Source: Cellulomonas pakistanensis
GTDB taxonomy: Bacteria > Actinomycetota > Actinomycetes > Actinomycetales > Cellulomonadaceae
DNA length: 64,000 nt
Assembly: GCF_016862755.1 (NCBI RefSeq)
Contig: NZ_BONO01000017.1
Location: 1-64,000, forward strand
Direction of reading: 5' to 3'
Within the stretch, counting starts at the first letter, position 1. Every line of letters starts with the position of its first letter. This document shows, piece by piece, positions 8,628-17,773 of the stretch. The position numbers and the translations under genes were made by a program. Below the pieces are notes generated by a model. It was given only the letters and a program-made list of their open reading frames with translations, was not told the DNA's origin and made no database searches.

Positions 8628-10981
8628 TGGTCTCCCCGTCCCAGCTCGCCTCCTGGCAGCCCGCGCGCCTGTCCGAGATCGCCGAGTCGGTCGTCGCGCA
8701 CCGCCGCGCCCTCACCGGCCTGCACGACGACCTCGACGCCGGGAGGCCGCCGGCGTCCTGGACCCTCGGCGACGCCGCCTCCGCGCGCGCCGAGCACGGC
8801 CGGCTGTCGGACGCGCTCGCGACCCAGGTCGCCGAGACCACCGGCGTCATCGAGGCCCTGGACGCGGCCGCCACCGCGCTGACCGCGGCGAAGGAGCTGC
8901 TGCAGGGGGCGATGCGCCGCGGCGGCCACCACGGCCTGCACATCGACCACGCCACCGGTGCGGTGAGCCTCGCCCGGACGTTCGACGACGAGGACGAGCT
9001 GGCCTACGCCCGCACCGTCCAGCAGGAGGTCGCCGAGCAGATCGAGACCGCGCTCGCCGACGCGGCCGCCGCCGACCAGGCGCTCGCCGCCGCGCTCACC
9101 GCCGCCGCGACCACCGACGTCAACCACATCGGCAGCCTCGCGGACCAGCAGACGCTGCTCGACTTCCAGGCGAAGAGCCCGGCGGACCAGGTGCAGTACC
9201 TGCTGGACCACCCGGACGCGTACGCGTTCCTCGGGGAGCACCTGTCGGACGAGGTGAAGGCCGAGGTCGGCACCCACGTCGCGGACGCCCTCGACCGGAT
9301 GGCGCGCGATCCGCAGGACTTCGGCGACCCCGAGCTGGTGGCGAGGTACACCGCGCTGCTCGGCGCCGTGGGCGACGACCCCGGCGTCATGGCGCCGATG
9401 TACGAGCGCCTCGGCGCCGACGGCCTGCTCGGCACCTACGACGGCCTCGCCTCGTTCATGGGCTTCTCGGACGACCCGAACCTCGCGACCCTCGCCGCCG
9501 AGCTCCGGTCCGGCCTGCAGACCGCGACCCGGTCCGACGCGTTCGACGGCACCGCGTTCGGCGAGGAGCTCGTGCAGCTCGCGACGCGCACCGCCGACGA
9601 CGACACGATGGACGCGTTCTTCGGCACGTACCCGAGCAGCCCGATGCACGCCGCGGTGCTCGACTACCTGATGCGGGACGGCGACTACGGCGAGGAGTTC
9701 GTCCGGGGCGTGGCGTGGCAGCTCGACGAGTTCGAGCGCACGGTCGACCCGCAGATGGTGCAGAGCTGGATGCACCACACCGGGATGTCGCCGCTCAACG
9801 GGCTCGACGCCGACCCGGCGTCGCTGCTCGGCCGGACGCCCGACCCGATGGGCGCGACGATGGGGCAGCTCGGGAAGCACCCGGAGCTCGGGCTGGAGTT
9901 CTTCTCCGACGCCGACGGCGAGAAGCGGGCGGAGTTCTACTTCGCCGAGCGCGACTGGAGCCGCGACGGGTTCCAGGGCGTCGCGGAGGCGGCGCTGGGG
10001 ATCGGCACGGACCCGGAGAACATCGCGGAGCGCGGGGAGGACACCGGCATGCTCGTGTCCCGGTTCTTCGGGCTGCTGCCGGAGAACCCCGAGTTCACCG
10101 CGGAGCACGCCGGCGGAGCCGCCGAGCCGGTCGGCTCCCTCCTGAAGCACTACATGCAGAGCGTCCAGGTCGCGGTCGAGGGCAGCACGTCGGCGAACGG
10201 CGCTCCCGGTGTCGCGAACCTGACCAACTCGTTCCTCCCGCAGCTGCAGGACCAGCCCGTGATCTACACGGGCGACCTCGACAAGCTGCTCGCGGTCGCG
10301 GTCAGCACCGAGGACGGCATGGCCCGCGTCGCCGAGGGCGTGGCCAACTTCCGCCAGACGGCGCTCGGTGGCTGGAGCGCCCTGCACGGCGCCGGGGTCG
10401 AGATCGCGAACCCGCAGTCGCTCGAGCGCATCCTCACGTCGAGCATCGGCCTGGAGGGCCACATCCAGCGCGTGGTCAGCGACGCCGAGATCGAGGGTGC
10501 GAAGTCGAAGGACCAGCAGGTCGCGGCGTTCACCAGCCTCGTGTCCAAGGCGGCCGCACTCGTCCCCGTCCCCGGGGCGGAGGATCTGGTCGACATCGCC
10601 GGCGAGACCGGGAAGAAGCTCGCGGACGCCGCGTGGTCCGAGATCCGGAACGTGCCGAGCGGCCAGATCACGGAGATCTTCGGCGGCAACGAGAACGCCG
10701 CGCGGGAGCTCGCGACCGACCGGCTCGTCGACGGGCAGACGAGGTCGGTGGTGAGCAGCTTCCTGGCGCTCGCGGAGGCCGGGATCGTCGACGTGCCGCC
10801 CGAGCTCGAGGCGATCTGGATGCCGGATGGCGAGCTCATCTCGCTCGCCGACATCGACCTCGACGAGCTGAGCTACCGCCACGGCGAGGCCGCGAACGCC
10901 CTCGGGCACCTCGTCTCGGTGGACGACCTCCGCAGCGCCTACCAGGACCCGTTCGTCGTCCTGAGCACGGAGCCGCGCTGA
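8627..10981 (+). CDS. Large DUF6571-like protein, putative type VII-secreted effector
   Basis: 784 residues, no signal peptide and no transmembrane segment. Residues ~1-190 are long helices (heptad-like Ala/Leu/Glu) resembling the LXG/WXG targeting regions of T7SS polymorphic proteins. The middle (~200-560) is a helical repeat-like region with DDPGVMAPMYERLG, NPMGATMGQLGKHPELGLEFF-type motifs that resemble DUF6571 proteins of actinobacteria. The C-terminal ~200 residues include VPVPGAEDLVDIAGETGKKLA and an acidic end. No nuclease or other known toxin motif is visible. It starts inside the stop codon of the small protein and ends in a TGATG with a lipoprotein gene. Confidence 0.6.
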   Translation: MVSPSQLASWQPARLSEIAESVVAHRRALTGLHDDLDAGRPPASWTLGDAASARAEHGRLSDALATQVAETTGVIEALDAAATALTAAKELLQGAMRRGGHHGLHIDHATGAVSLARTFDDEDELAYARTVQQEVAEQIETALADAAAADQALAAALTAAATTDVNHIGSLADQQTLLDFQAKSPADQVQYLLDHPDAYAFLGEHLSDEVKAEVGTHVADALDRMARDPQDFGDPELVARYTALLGAVGDDPGVMAPMYERLGADGLLGTYDGLASFMGFSDDPNLATLAAELRSGLQTATRSDAFDGTAFGEELVQLATRTADDDTMDAFFGTYPSSPMHAAVLDYLMRDGDYGEEFVRGVAWQLDEFERTVDPQMVQSWMHHTGMSPLNGLDADPASLLGRTPDPMGATMGQLGKHPELGLEFFSDADGEKRAEFYFAERDWSRDGFQGVAEAALGIGTDPENIAERGEDTGMLVSRFFGLLPENPEFTAEHAGGAAEPVGSLLKHYMQSVQVAVEGSTSANGAPGVANLTNSFLPQLQDQPVIYTGDLDKLLAVAVSTEDGMARVAEGVANFRQTALGGWSALHGAGVEIANPQSLERILTSSIGLEGHIQRVVSDAEIEGAKSKDQQVAAFTSLVSKAAALVPVPGAEDLVDIAGETGKKLADAAWSEIRNVPSGQITEIFGGNENAARELATDRLVDGQTRSVVSSFLALAEAGIVDVPPELEAIWMPDGELISLADIDLDELSYRHGEAANALGHLVSVDDLRSAYQDPFVVLSTEPR

Positions 10982-11547
10982 TGAGGCGGGGCTGGCTGAC
11001 GCTGGTCGTGGTGGTGACGTCGCTCGCGGCGTGCTCGTCGCCTCCGGTGCTGCTGGACGAAGGTGCCGTCGACGACGTGGCCTCGGCCGAGCAGAACACG
11101 GAGTTCGCCATCGCCCCGGGTTGGACGTGGTGCTCGGCCATCAGCCCGAGCGGCACCATGCGCGAGCCGTACACGGGGTCGCGGTTCGAGCTCGACGACG
11201 GGTCCTCGGTCGGGGCGACCGTCCTGGACCGCCGCGCCGAGGGACTGACGTCGGCGAAGCTCCTCGGCGACCTGGTGGCCGATGCCGACCAGTGCACGCT
11301 CGAGGCGCGACCGGACGGTCTCGGGACGTCGATCGAACCGCTCACGGACCTCGAGCAGGATGCGCACGGCTGGCGGACCCGCGACCCCGAAGGCCGCTGG
11401 GGCGAGTACGTGGTGGTGCCCCTGGACGAGTGGCGCGTGCTCGCGTACGGGTTCGTCACCCGGTCCGAGGAGCCGCCGGTCGACCTCGACGAGCTCGGCG
11501 AGCTGGCCCGGGAGGGCGCCGAGCGTCTCGCGCCGACCGAGGGCTGA
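10981..11547 (+). CDS. Lipoprotein, paralogue 1, of the type VII-like operon
   Basis: 188 residues. Signal peptide with lipobox LAAC (Cys at ~18), then PPVLLDEGAVDDV. The conserved core shared with the next gene is WGEYVVVPLDEWRVLAYGF and IEPLTDLEQ. It overlaps the upstream stop by one base (TGATG). Two lipoproteins of the same family directly behind a large putative effector suggest surface-displayed immunity or receptor proteins, but this is inference. I recognise no catalytic motif or named family. Confidence 0.7.
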   Translation: MRRGWLTLVVVVTSLAACSSPPVLLDEGAVDDVASAEQNTEFAIAPGWTWCSAISPSGTMREPYTGSRFELDDGSSVGATVLDRRAEGLTSAKLLGDLVADADQCTLEARPDGLGTSIEPLTDLEQDAHGWRTRDPEGRWGEYVVVPLDEWRVLAYGFVTRSEEPPVDLDELGELAREGAERLAPTEG

Positions 11548-12167
11548 TGGGCGCCGGTCCGCCGCCTGCCGGCCCTCGGACGCGCGTCGCCCGGGCGCGT
11601 GCCACCGGTCTGGTTGCGGCCCTGGCCGCGGTCGTCGGCCTCGGCGGGTGCGCCGGGGACCCGGTGCTGCTCGATCGCGCCGCGTTCGACGACGTCGAGG
11701 ACGCGAGCCACGACACCTGGACCGGGAACGTGCCCGGGCCCACGTGGTGCGACAGCATGGCGCCCGGCGGCTACACGATCGCCCACTCCCCGGGCACGGT
11801 GCTCAGCTTCGGTGAGCGCGGTCTCGCGGGCGCGGTCGTCGTCGACCGGTCGAGCGACGGCATCCCGGCCGAACGCGTCCTCGCGTTCATCGAGGAGCAG
11901 GCGGACGTCTGCACCGACTCGTCCGTCCGGGCCCGTGGTCACGACATCGAACCCCTCACCGACCTCGACGAGGGCGAGGTCGGCTGGAGCACCCGGCGCA
12001 ACGACGGCGAGTGGGGGGAGTACGTCCTGGTGCCGCTGGACGAGTGGCGCCTGCTCGCCGTCGGCTTCTCGACCTTCGCGGACGAGGCGCCGGTCGACCG
12101 TGACGTGCTGGTCGCCGAGGCGGTCGAGGGCGCCGGCCAGTTCCCCGCGAGCGCAGCACGGGGGTAG
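11547..12167 (+). CDS. Lipoprotein, paralogue 2, of the type VII-like operon
   Basis: 206 residues. A longer N-terminus precedes the lipobox LGGC (Cys at ~35). The mature part repeats the pattern of the preceding gene: DPVLLDRAAFDDVEDA, PGPTWCDSM, IEPLTDLDEGEVGWSTR, WGEYVLVPLDEWRLLAVGF. The pair therefore arose by duplication. The start overlaps the upstream stop (TGATG), completing a four-gene coupled operon. Two conserved cysteines besides the lipid Cys (in TWC and DVC) probably form a disulfide. Function unknown. Confidence 0.7.
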   Translation: MGAGPPPAGPRTRVARARATGLVAALAAVVGLGGCAGDPVLLDRAAFDDVEDASHDTWTGNVPGPTWCDSMAPGGYTIAHSPGTVLSFGERGLAGAVVVDRSSDGIPAERVLAFIEEQADVCTDSSVRARGHDIEPLTDLDEGEVGWSTRRNDGEWGEYVLVPLDEWRLLAVGFSTFADEAPVDRDVLVAEAVEGAGQFPASAARG

Positions 12168-12273
12168 GCGCCGTCGGCGCCGCGGGCCTGACCGGCGCGC
12201 CGTGTCCCTCGCTACAGTCGCCCCAGCCGGTGCCGCGACGGGGCGACGCCGCAGGGCGGCGGGGGTGTGGCGC

Positions 12274-13950
12274 GTGGACGCGGACGTCATCGTGGTGGGC
12301 GGCGGCCTGGCCGGGCTGGTCGCGGCGGACGAGCTCGTCCGGGCCGGGCGCCGGGTGGTCCTGGTCGAGCAGGAGAGCGCGGCGAACCTGGGCGGGCAGG
12401 CGTGGTGGTCGTTCGGCGGGATCTTCCTCGTCGACAGCCCGATGCAGCGCCGGTTCGGCGTGCGGGACTCGGTCGACCTGGCGTGGCGGGACTGGCAGGG
12501 CACGGCCGGCTGGGACCGGCTGGACGGCGAGCTGCCCGAGGACGCCTGGGCGGTGCGCTGGGGCCGGGCGTTCGTCGAGTTCGCCGCCGGCGATGCCCTG
12601 CCGTGGCTGCGGTCGCGCGGGGTGCGGTTCACCCCGGTCGTCGGCTGGGCGGAGCGCGGGGACGGGCTGCCCGGCGGGCACGGCAACTCGGTCCCACGAT
12701 TCCACGTGCCGTGGGGGAGCGGCACCGGGATCAGCGACCCGTTCGCCGACCGGGTGCGCGCCGCGGCCGAGGACGGTCGGCTGGTCCTGCGGTTCCGGCA
12801 CCGGGTCGACGGGCTGGTCCGGACCGGCGGCGTCGTCACCGGGGTGCACGGCACCGTCCTGGCCGACGACGACTCGCCGCGCGGGGTTCGCAGCAACCGG
12901 GACGCGGTCGCCGACTTCGCGCTGACCGCCCAGGCTGTGGTGCTCGCGACCGGCGGCATCGGCGGCGACCACGAGCGGGTCCGGCGCTGGTGGCCCGACC
13001 GGCTCGGCACCCCGCCGCGCACGATGCTCACCGGTGTGCCCGCGTCGGTCGACGGCCGGATGCTCGACATCGCCGCCGCCGACGGGGTGCGCCTGGTGAA
13101 CCGCGACCGGATGTGGCACTACACCGAGGGTGTCGCGAACTGGGCGCCGGTCTGGCCCGGGCACGGCATCCGGATCCTGCCGGGGCCGTCGTCGGTGTGG
13201 TTCGACGCGCTGGGTCGGCGGCTGCCGCCGCCCGGCCTGCCCGGCCACGACACCGTCGGCACGCTGCGACTGCTGCGCGCGGACCCCGACCTGCAGCCGT
13301 ACGACCACTCCTGGTTCGTGCTGACCCAGCGCGTCATCGAGAAGGAGTTCGCGCTGTCGGGGTCGGAGCAGAACCCCGACATCACGCGGCGCGACTACCG
13401 GCTGCTGCTGCGCACCCGGCTCGGCCGCGGTGCACCCGGGCCGGTCGAGGCGTTCAAGGACCGCGGGGAGGACTTCGTGGTGGCGGGCACGCTGCGCGAG
13501 CTCGTCGCCGGGATGAACGCGCTGACCGACGAGCCGCTGCTCGACCCGGGCGCGATCGAACGGCAGGTCCGCGAGCGGGACGCCCAGCTCGCGAACCCGT
13601 TCGCCAAGGACGCGCAGGTGCAGAGCATCCGGAACGCCCGCCGGTACCGCGGCGACCGCCTGCTGCGCGTCGCCCGGCCGCACCGCGTGCTCGACCCGAC
13701 CGCGGGGCCGCTGATCGGCGTGCGGCTGCGGGTGATCACCCGCAAGACGCTCGGCGGCATCCAGACGGACCTCGACGCGCGGGCGCTCGGCCTGGACGGG
13801 GCGCCGGTGCCGGGGCTGTACGCGGCGGGCGAGGCGGCCGGGTTCGGCGGCGGCGGTGCGCACGGGTACCGGGCGCTGGAGGGGACGTTCCTCGGCGGGT
13901 GCCTGCTCACCGGCCGGACCGCGGGGCGGGCGGTGGCGGCGGCGCTCTGA
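12274..13950 (+). CDS. FAD-binding dehydrogenase (fumarate reductase/KsdD-like flavoprotein)
   Basis: 558 residues, the normal length of actinobacterial 'FAD-binding dehydrogenase'. The N-terminal Rossmann motif is VIVVGGGLAGLVAADELVRAG, with the acidic ribose ligand in VVLVEQE. The second FAD region reads GLYAAGEAAGFGGGGAHGYRALEGTFLGGCLLTGR near the C-terminus, and VVLATGGIGGDHE is the internal nucleotide-site strand. The family relates to 3-ketosteroid dehydrogenases, but the substrate is unknown. GTG 12274 was chosen: it begins VDADVIVVGGG and follows a GGGGG site by 8 bases. A -10-like TACAGT is at 12212. Confidence 0.88.
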   Translation: MDADVIVVGGGLAGLVAADELVRAGRRVVLVEQESAANLGGQAWWSFGGIFLVDSPMQRRFGVRDSVDLAWRDWQGTAGWDRLDGELPEDAWAVRWGRAFVEFAAGDALPWLRSRGVRFTPVVGWAERGDGLPGGHGNSVPRFHVPWGSGTGISDPFADRVRAAAEDGRLVLRFRHRVDGLVRTGGVVTGVHGTVLADDDSPRGVRSNRDAVADFALTAQAVVLATGGIGGDHERVRRWWPDRLGTPPRTMLTGVPASVDGRMLDIAAADGVRLVNRDRMWHYTEGVANWAPVWPGHGIRILPGPSSVWFDALGRRLPPPGLPGHDTVGTLRLLRADPDLQPYDHSWFVLTQRVIEKEFALSGSEQNPDITRRDYRLLLRTRLGRGAPGPVEAFKDRGEDFVVAGTLRELVAGMNALTDEPLLDPGAIERQVRERDAQLANPFAKDAQVQSIRNARRYRGDRLLRVARPHRVLDPTAGPLIGVRLRVITRKTLGGIQTDLDARALGLDGAPVPGLYAAGEAAGFGGGGAHGYRALEGTFLGGCLLTGRTAGRAVAAAL

Positions 13951-14299
13951 CCGCCGTCGCGCGTCGGCCGGAGGCGCGTGCCACCTACACGCACCCGCGC
14001 GGGCCGGGTGCCGCGCCGTGGCGACCCCTCACCGCGCGCCCCGTGCGGCGGCTGAGTGGTGCGTCCGACGTAGCGTCGACGACGTCGCGGCTCGCGAGGG
14101 ACGCGCTCCGGCGCCGCGACCGGCGTGCGGTGCGCGCGGCCGCGGCGGGACGACTTCTCCAGGGACGCCCGCCCGCCGCGCACGGCCGGCCAGGGTCGTC
14201 CGCCGCCGGCCCCGTCGGCCCTGCGCCGCCGCCGGCGGGGCGACGTGTCCCACGCCCGGGCGGCGCGCGCCGCCCGACGACCGACAAGGGAGGACGGCG
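13951..14299. other. Intergenic gap, no supported gene
   Basis: About 350 bases between the FAD dehydrogenase and the secreted protein. A -10-like TAGCGT near 14070 could drive the following gene with a leader of roughly 220 bases. Open frames across it have no start, ribosome site or protein-like composition that I would trust. Confidence 0.5.
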
Positions 14300-14854
14300 G
14301 TGCGGAGGCTGGTGTCGCGGGTGGTCGCGGCCGGGATCGCGACCACGGTCGCCGGGGTGCTCGGGGCCGGCGCGCTCGGCGTCTCGACGGCCCTGCCCAC
14401 GACCGGCGTGGACCTGCGCGAGGGCGCGGCCGGCCGGGTGCACGTCCCCGTCCCCGCGCCCGGCGCGTCGACGTCGTTCCACGTCACCGCCCACCCGGGC
14501 GGCGCCGGTCCCGCGGCGCTGACCCTCGTGCTCGACGAGGCCACCGGGCCGGGGGACCGCGACGTCGAGCTGACGCTGAGCGACGACACCGGGGCCGTGC
14601 TCGCGGCGGGCAGCGCCGCGCGCCTGCGGGGCGCCCGCGTGGACCTCGGCGTCGTCGACGACGGGCCGGTCACCGTGCACGGGACCGCGTCGCTGCCCGA
14701 CTCCGCGCCGGCGGCGGACTGCGGCGGCACCCTCGCGCTCGACGTCCGCGTCGCCGGCGACCCGGACCCCGGCCGGCGCCCGCCCGCGTCGGACGGGATG
14801 CGCACGGCGTCGGCGGTCGGGCCGGCTCCGGTGCGACCCCACGCGACGGCCTGA
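14300..14854 (+). CDS. Secreted protein of unknown function
   Basis: 184 residues. GTG 14300 follows GGGAGGA by 6 bases. A signal peptide (RRLVSRVVAAGIATTVAGVLGAGALG) precedes a predicted all-beta domain with a single cysteine in ADCGGTLALDVRV and a Pro-rich tail. I recognise no family. It sits 10 bases upstream of the first DNA ligase and may be co-transcribed with it, although a secreted protein and a ligase have no obvious shared role. Confidence 0.7.
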   Translation: MRRLVSRVVAAGIATTVAGVLGAGALGVSTALPTTGVDLREGAAGRVHVPVPAPGASTSFHVTAHPGGAGPAALTLVLDEATGPGDRDVELTLSDDTGAVLAAGSAARLRGARVDLGVVDDGPVTVHGTASLPDSAPAADCGGTLALDVRVAGDPDPGRRPPASDGMRTASAVGPAPVRPHATA

Positions 14855-14864
14855 GGAGGCGAGC

Positions 14865-15812
14865 GTGCGCCACACCCGCGACGACAGGGTCGAGCTCGCG
14901 CTCGCCCGCCCGGTCCGCGGCCTCGCCGAGGCGCAGCACCTGCCCGGCGGCACCGCGTGGGAACCCAAGTGGGACGGGATGCGGGTGCTGGCGCTCGCGG
15001 ACGGCCCCGCGACCGCGCTGCGCTCCCGGCACGGCGAGGACGTCACCCGCGCGTTCCCGGAGGTGGTCGCCGCGATCGCGGGGAGCGTGCCCGCGGGGAC
15101 CGTCCTGGACGGCGAGCTCGCGGTGCGCCGGTCCGGGCGGCTCGACCTCGCGGCGCTCCAGGACCGGCTGGCCGCGCGCGGCCCGGCGGCGCCCGCGGAG
15201 TACCTCGCGTTCGACCTGCTGCGCCGCGAGCACGTCGACGTCCGGGAGCTGCCGTTCCTCGAGCGGCGGATGGCGCTCGAGGAGCTCGCCGGGCCGTGGA
15301 CGGCGCCGCTGGTGCTGTCGCCCGTGACGGGCGACGTCGAGGTCGCCGCGCGCTGGTTCCGCGACCTCGCGGGCACCGGCGTCGACGGCCTGGTCGCCAA
15401 GGGCCTGGACCAGCCGTACCGCGGCGGCGCGCGCGACTGGTGCAAGGTCAAGCACCGGTCGGTCGTCGACCTGGTCGCGACGGCCGTGACCGGGCCCGTC
15501 GAGCAGCCGGAGGCGCTGCTCCTGGCCCTGCCGGTCGGCGACGAGCTCGTGCCGGTCGGCCGGTCCCGCCCGGTCGGCGCGGTCGCGGGACTGGCGCTCG
15601 GGCGGGTGCTCGCGCCGGCCTCCCCGCCGGACATCCCGCCGGGGCCGGCGTCGACCGTGGCGACCGCGATCGCGCCGCTCGTCGTCGAGGTGTCGGCCGA
15701 CGTGCGTTGGTCCCGCGGGGCCCTCGTCGGGCCGGCGCAGTTCCTCCGGGCCCGGCCGGAGCTGCACCCGACGGAGGTTGACCCGGAGCCCGGCGCCGCC
15801 GCGCGCGGCTGA
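14865..15812 (+). CDS. ATP-dependent DNA ligase (LigC/LigD-ligase type), copy 1
   Basis: 315 residues. Adenylation domain: motif I EPKWDG with the AMP-accepting Lys35, RSRHGEDVTRAFPEV, motif III YLAFDLL, motif IV VDGLVAKG, motif V WCKVKHR. The last ~110 residues fit an OB-fold domain. No DNA-binding, primase or nuclease domain is attached, so it resembles the short mycobacterial LigC proteins. These seal nicks with ATP in repair and support end joining. The GTG start has a GAGGAGGCGA site. Copy 2 follows after 85 bases. Confidence 0.88.
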   Translation: MRHTRDDRVELALARPVRGLAEAQHLPGGTAWEPKWDGMRVLALADGPATALRSRHGEDVTRAFPEVVAAIAGSVPAGTVLDGELAVRRSGRLDLAALQDRLAARGPAAPAEYLAFDLLRREHVDVRELPFLERRMALEELAGPWTAPLVLSPVTGDVEVAARWFRDLAGTGVDGLVAKGLDQPYRGGARDWCKVKHRSVVDLVATAVTGPVEQPEALLLALPVGDELVPVGRSRPVGAVAGLALGRVLAPASPPDIPPGPASTVATAIAPLVVEVSADVRWSRGALVGPAQFLRARPELHPTEVDPEPGAAARG

Positions 15813-15897
15813 CCACGAACCGGCTGCGCGACACCCGGTCGGTGGAATTCGGACGAATCAGGACATACGCGGAGGAAAACGGGCGTACTGTTCGGCC

Positions 15898-16845
15898 GTG
15901 CCCCCTACGCCGGAGGATGCCAGCGGCCTGGCCCTGGCGCGCCTCGTCCCCGGCCTGGGAGACACGGTCGACCTGCCGGGCGGCACCGCGTGGGAGCCCA
16001 AGTGGGACGGCATGCGGCTCCTGGCGCTCGCCGACGGCCCGCGGACGCTGCTCCGGTCGCGGCACGGCGGCGACCTGACCCGGGACTTCCCCGAGGTGAC
16101 CCGCGCCGTCGCCGCGCAGGTCCCCGCGGGCACCGTGCTCGACGGCGAGCTCGTCGTCCGGCGGTCCGGGCGGGTCGACTACGGGGCGCTGCAGCGCCGG
16201 GCGTCGTCGGCGGACCCCGCGGCGCTCGCCGCGCACCTGCCCGCCGGGTTCGTCGTCTTCGACGTGATCCAGCGCGCGCACGTGGACCTGCGGCCGCGCC
16301 CGTTCATCGAGCGGCGGATCGCCCTCGAGGAGCTCGCCGCCGGGTGGGCCGAGCCGCTGTCCACCTCGCCGCTCACCGGCGACGTCGACCTGGCGGCGCG
16401 CTGGTTCCGCGACCTCGCCGGGCTCGGCGTCGACGGCCTGGTGGCGAAGGGCCTCGACCAGCCGTACCGCCCGGGCACCCGGGACTGGCGCAAGGTCAAG
16501 CACCGCACCGCGGTCGACCTCGTCGCGACGGCGGTCACCGGCTCCGTGGCCCAGCCGGGCGCGCTGCTGCTCGCGCTGCCCGTGGACGGCGAGCTGGTTC
16601 CGGTCGGGCGCTCGGCGTCGATCGGCCTCTCGGCGGGCATCGCGCTCGGTCGGCAGGTCGTGCCGCTCGGGGGCGCGCCGTCCTCGGCGATCGCGACCCG
16701 GATCGCGCCGCTCGTCGTCGAGGTGTCGGCGGACGTCCCGTGGTCGGGCGGGGTGCTCGCGCGGCCGGCGCAGTTCCTCCGGGCTCGCCCGGAGCTGCAC
16801 CCCGTGGAGGTCGTGGAGCCGGACGCGCTGCTCGTGGGCTGCTGA
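15898..16845 (+). CDS. ATP-dependent DNA ligase (LigC/LigD-ligase type), copy 2
   Basis: 315 residues with the same register as copy 1: Lys35 in EPKWDG, RSRHGGDLTRDFPEV, VVFDVI, VDGLVAKG, WRKVKHR, and a matching C-terminal OB region. The equal length and register support GTG 15898. A -10-like TACTGT at 15886-15891 ends 6 bases before that GTG, indicating a leaderless transcript and therefore its own promoter, not read-through from copy 1. The gap before it is the most AT-rich part of this neighbourhood. A tandem duplication of ligase genes; division of labour unknown. Confidence 0.88.
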   Translation: MPPTPEDASGLALARLVPGLGDTVDLPGGTAWEPKWDGMRLLALADGPRTLLRSRHGGDLTRDFPEVTRAVAAQVPAGTVLDGELVVRRSGRVDYGALQRRASSADPAALAAHLPAGFVVFDVIQRAHVDLRPRPFIERRIALEELAAGWAEPLSTSPLTGDVDLAARWFRDLAGLGVDGLVAKGLDQPYRPGTRDWRKVKHRTAVDLVATAVTGSVAQPGALLLALPVDGELVPVGRSASIGLSAGIALGRQVVPLGGAPSSAIATRIAPLVVEVSADVPWSGGVLARPAQFLRARPELHPVEVVEPDALLVGC

Positions 16846-16855
16846 CGCCGCGCGC

Positions 16856-17773
16856 TCAGGGTGCCGCGGCCCGGCGGCGTCGCGCGCGGCGCTCCGCCGC
16901 GACGAGCCCGAGCACGACCGCCGCCCCGACGACGCCCAGCGCCGCCGCGAGCCCGACCTGCCCGTCCGGCGCGAGCAGGCCCCGGTCGTCGTCCTGCCAC
17001 GGCCACAGCGCCCGGAGCGCCCCGGCCATGACGCCGGACAGCAGCACCAGCGTCCCGCGGCGCCGGTGCTCGAGCAGCCACTGCAGCGCCTTCACGAACG
17101 CGCCGAGCCCGAGCGCGATCCCGGCGACGAACACCGCGACGTAGGCCCAGTCCCGCTCGTTCAGCGCGGCGAGCGTCGGCTGGTAGAGCCCGAACGTCAG
17201 CAGCAGGAACGAGCCGGACGTCCCGGGCAGCGCGAGCGCGCACGCCGCGACCGCCGCGGCGACCAGCACCACGGGGTACGACGGGGTCAGGTGCTGCGGC
17301 GGCAAGCCGACGAGCAGGAACACCACCGCGGCGACGGCGACGGCGCCGGCGACCTCGGGCGCCGACCAGCGCGGTCCCGCCATCCGCACCGGCACGACCA
17401 GCGCGGCGGCGGTCATCCCGAGGAACAGCGCGTACAGCGGGGCGGGGTGCTCGTCCAGCAGCGGCGCGACGAACCGGACGGTCACCAGCAGGCCGGGGAC
17501 CATGCCGAGCAGCAGCGGCACGACGACCGACCAGCGGACCCGGCGGAGCTCGGCGCGCGCGGCGGCCCGGGCGGCGGCGCGGTCGCGGCCGGTGGCCAAG
17601 AGGCGCACCGCGGTGAGGGTGTGGCCGGCGCCGGTCACCGCGGTCTCGTACACGCCGGTCACCAGGGCGACGGTGCCGCCGCTGATGCCGGGGAGCGCTT
17701 CGGCGGCGCCGACGAGGACGCCGCGGGCGACGGACCATGACGTGACGGCGGCGGGGGTGTGGGGGCGGGGCAC
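16856..17773 (-). CDS. DUF368 polytopic membrane protein
   Basis: 305 residues with about eight to nine hydrophobic helices. The family signature is near the start (GVLVGAAEALPGISGGTVALVTGVYE) and is repeated as a second half-site (ALALPGTSGSFLLLTFGLYQPTL), reflecting an internal duplication. DUF368 proteins include PopT-type undecaprenyl-phosphate transporter candidates; transport of a lipid carrier is therefore plausible but not shown. GTG 17773 is preceded by TAGCGT (minus strand, 17786-17781) at 7 bases, a leaderless arrangement. It converges with ligase copy 2, 10 bases between stops. Confidence 0.87.
   Translation of the reverse strand: MPRPHTPAAVTSWSVARGVLVGAAEALPGISGGTVALVTGVYETAVTGAGHTLTAVRLLATGRDRAAARAAARAELRRVRWSVVVPLLLGMVPGLLVTVRFVAPLLDEHPAPLYALFLGMTAAALVVPVRMAGPRWSAPEVAGAVAVAAVVFLLVGLPPQHLTPSYPVVLVAAAVAACALALPGTSGSFLLLTFGLYQPTLAALNERDWAYVAVFVAGIALGLGAFVKALQWLLEHRRRGTLVLLSGVMAGALRALWPWQDDDRGLLAPDGQVGLAAALGVVGAAVVLGLVAAERRARRRRAAAP

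Noticed and set aside
5950-8955. 1001-residue minus-strand frame spanning the TPM gene
   Set aside because: It crosses a divergent promoter and a tRNA and has no coherent domains; it is out of frame with the TPM protein.
8627-10981. Extending the large type VII-like protein upstream to about 8267
   Set aside because: The extra residues are Arg/Gly-rich shadow sequence over the small upstream gene, whereas ATG 8627 overlaps that gene's stop in the same TGATG pattern used by the rest of the operon.
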